This document shows, one piece after another, positions 3,832 to 5,304 of a stretch of 5,304 bases of DNA. The notes beneath the pieces were generated by a model. It was not told the origin of the DNA. It searched no databases and saw only the letters and a list, made by a program, of their open reading frames with translations. Source of the stretch: Candidatus Aminicenantota bacterium (GTDB lineage: Bacteria > Acidobacteriota > Aminicenantia > UBA2199); contig JAHELQ010000400.1 of NCBI GenBank assembly GCA_024644125.1, forward strand, positions 1 through 5,304. The letters run 5' to 3'. Numbering within the stretch: position 1 is the first letter of the stretch; each line of letters opens with the position of its first letter. The translations under genes and the position numbers were made by a program.

Positions 3832-5304
3832 GTGAAACCGGCAAAATTGATTATTATATTCTGGTGTGTGACGATGCTCTATTCGCCGGCGATCGCCTCG
3901 CCGGCGGTCGATCAAAAGGCGCATGCCGAGTGGTGGCTCTGGAATTATGGGGATTATGCCAAAACCAAGGGCCAGAGCGATCCCCGTGTCGCACAGGCTC
4001 TGGTTGTGTTCGACAGGGTTAGCCGGGCGGCGGACAAAACCTCTAATAGTTTGCCCCGGTTGGCTATTATCAACGCGAAGGTAATGGATGTCCGCTGCCT
4101 TCCCGACGGCAGCGTCATCATCAATCCCAAAGTTCTCGATATATGTTACAACGGAATCGAGGCGGCCATCGGCGATGCCCGCCTCGCTTTTCTTCTGGGC
4201 CATGAGCTGGCCCATCTGGCCAATGATGACGATTTTATCAAACAGGTCAAAAAGGATTCGGAAGGCAAGGATACATCTTCATCCGGGAATGGCGACCAAC
4301 CCGGCGAATTGGCGGCCGATGTCAAGGGCGCCATGTACGCCGCCATGGCCGGCTTCGATATCCAGGCGATCTTCCAGACTCAGAACAACTTTTTCCAATT
4401 CTGGACACAAATGACCGGCGTCACGCATCCGGGGACTAAAAAACGCGCCGCCCACCCCCCGATTCAAATCCGGGCAAAATTCGTTCGCCATCACATGCAA
4501 AAAGTCTTCGACCGCTACGAACTCTTCCACACCGGCCTGATACTCTATCATGTGCGCAGCTTTCTCGATGCCTCATCGACATTCCGGGAATTCGCCAAAA
4601 TCTACCCCGGCCGCGAAGTTTTCAACAACATCGGCTCCTGCTACTTGCGATTGGCTCTGGACAAAATCCGTAACGAGTATCGCGACGACTTCTACCGTTT
4701 CCGCCTCAATACAGCCGTCGATTACACTTCCAACGCCGAAAACATGGAACCCCGGGGCGTTACCGACTATCTCAAGGACGAGTATATCTCCGATTACCTC
4801 GGCAAAGCCGAACGAAACTTCGTTCAAGCCGCAGGTCGCGACAAGAGCGACGCCTCCTGCCGGTACAACCTGTCGGCGGTCCTGATTCTCAAACGGGAAT
4901 ACGCCCGTGCCCAGGCGATTTGCGACGAGATCCTGGCTATACATCCCAAAGATCCAGCCGCTCTCAACAACAAAGCCGTCTCCTTCTACTACTACGGCAA
5001 AGCCGAAAATCTCGACACAGCGCAGAAATCCATCACAGAAATTCTGACCGCCTTGAAGACCGATCCCCACAATATCGAACTGAACTTCAACCTCGCCGCC
5101 CTCAAACAACTCCTGAACCGCAAAACCGGCGCCAAACATTTTTGGCAAACCTACATCGCCATTCCCAACCTCCCACGCGACAATTTCTACGACTATGCCT
5201 TCTTCCAACTCTACGGCAAACTCCCCCCGGAGAGGACTCTCGCTAAAAAAACCACAGATCTCCCTAAAATTCCTGCCGGCATCACGTTGGGCGTCGAAAC
5301 CCGG
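3832..5304 (+). CDS. Exported M48-type zinc metallopeptidase with TPR-like C-terminal region (3' truncated)
   Basis: The frame is open to the right edge, leaving 491 residues visible and no stop codon. The GTG start is chosen because AGGAG (3818-3822, overlapping the previous stop) lies 9 bases upstream and because it includes a full signal peptide: K2/K5, a hydrophobic core to about residue 18, and a likely cut after AIA at residue 22. The catalytic motif is HELAH at 124-128, with Glu125 as general base. The third zinc ligand is probably Glu159 in ELAAD (159-163). A conserved-looking HPP at 208-210 followed by Arg214 fits the M48 family (compare BepA/LoiP-type periplasmic proteases). A serine/glycine/lysine-rich loop lies between the zinc motifs. 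Residues 340-425 form TPR-like helix pairs (RYNLSAVLILKREYARAQAICDEIL and on), and a weaker pair may lie near 230-280. It lies 12 bases after the anti-sigma gene, so it is probably the third gene of that operon. Its substrate is unknown. Confidence 0.85.
   Translation, partial: MKPAKLIIIFWCVTMLYSPAIASPAVDQKAHAEWWLWNYGDYAKTKGQSDPRVAQALVVFDRVSRAADKTSNSLPRLAIINAKVMDVRCLPDGSVIINPKVLDICYNGIEAAIGDARLAFLLGHELAHLANDDDFIKQVKKDSEGKDTSSSGNGDQPGELAADVKGAMYAAMAGFDIQAIFQTQNNFFQFWTQMTGVTHPGTKKRAAHPPIQIRAKFVRHHMQKVFDRYELFHTGLILYHVRSFLDASSTFREFAKIYPGREVFNNIGSCYLRLALDKIRNEYRDDFYRFRLNTAVDYTSNAENMEPRGVTDYLKDEYISDYLGKAERNFVQAAGRDKSDASCRYNLSAVLILKREYARAQAICDEILAIHPKDPAALNNKAVSFYYYGKAENLDTAQKSITEILTALKTDPHNIELNFNLAALKQLLNRKTGAKHFWQTYIAIPNLPRDNFYDYAFFQLYGKLPPERTLAKKTTDLPKIPAGITLGVETR

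Noticed and set aside
2896..4215. 439-codon open frame on the minus strand
   Set aside because: It lies antisense to the end of the sigma gene, the whole anti-sigma gene and the protease start, all of which have recognisable motifs and ribosome binding sites. Its translation is rich in His/Arg/Phe/Gln with no domain, as expected for an antisense shadow.
4573..5208. 211-codon open frame on the minus strand
   Set aside because: It is antisense to the TPR-like part of the protease. The Val/Gly/Phe-rich translation reflects C-ending codons on the other strand.

Overview
The window comes from a bacterium, probably Gram-negative (a lipoprotein signal, a Sec signal peptide and strong Shine-Dalgarno sites are present). 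The phylum cannot be fixed from the sequence. Two unrelated plus-strand modules are separated by about 0.8 kb without a convincing gene.

Left module (2-1200): the C-terminal end of a large Rhs/YD-repeat polymorphic toxin, cut off at the window's left edge. The conserved core end runs to a DPYGL motif at 353-367. A 136-residue tip follows that matches my recollection of the polymorphic toxin type 44 (Ntox44) family. Seventeen bases later comes a 134-residue predicted lipoprotein, the likely immunity protein. Base composition falls sharply within the last part of the Rhs core (63% GC by hand count at 121-180, 25% at 1021-1080), which suggests that the tip and the immunity gene were acquired as a cassette.

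Middle (1201-2009): no gene is supported. This stretch holds copies, in both orientations, of a short motif with the core CTGGGGACAGG (1302-1312, 1657-1667, 1414-1429 inverted, 1938-1953 inverted). They enclose several small hairpins. The layout resembles REP- or MITE-like non-autonomous elements.

Right module (2010-5304): a tightly packed operon. It starts with a perfect Shine-Dalgarno site and a 35-codon reading frame that overlaps the next gene by ATGA. Next are a divergent ECF-like sigma factor, an anti-sigma factor overlapping it by ATGA (HxxxCxxC zinc motif, one membrane helix, an unrecognised extracytoplasmic domain), and an exported M48-type zinc metallopeptidase with a TPR-like C-terminal part that runs off the right edge. 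The arrangement suggests a signalling unit in which the membrane anti-sigma factor holds the sigma factor and an envelope protease is co-expressed. The most unusual points are an apparent internal duplication of the sigma region 2 signature, and an A7 tract that could join the leader frame to the sigma frame by a -1 shift.
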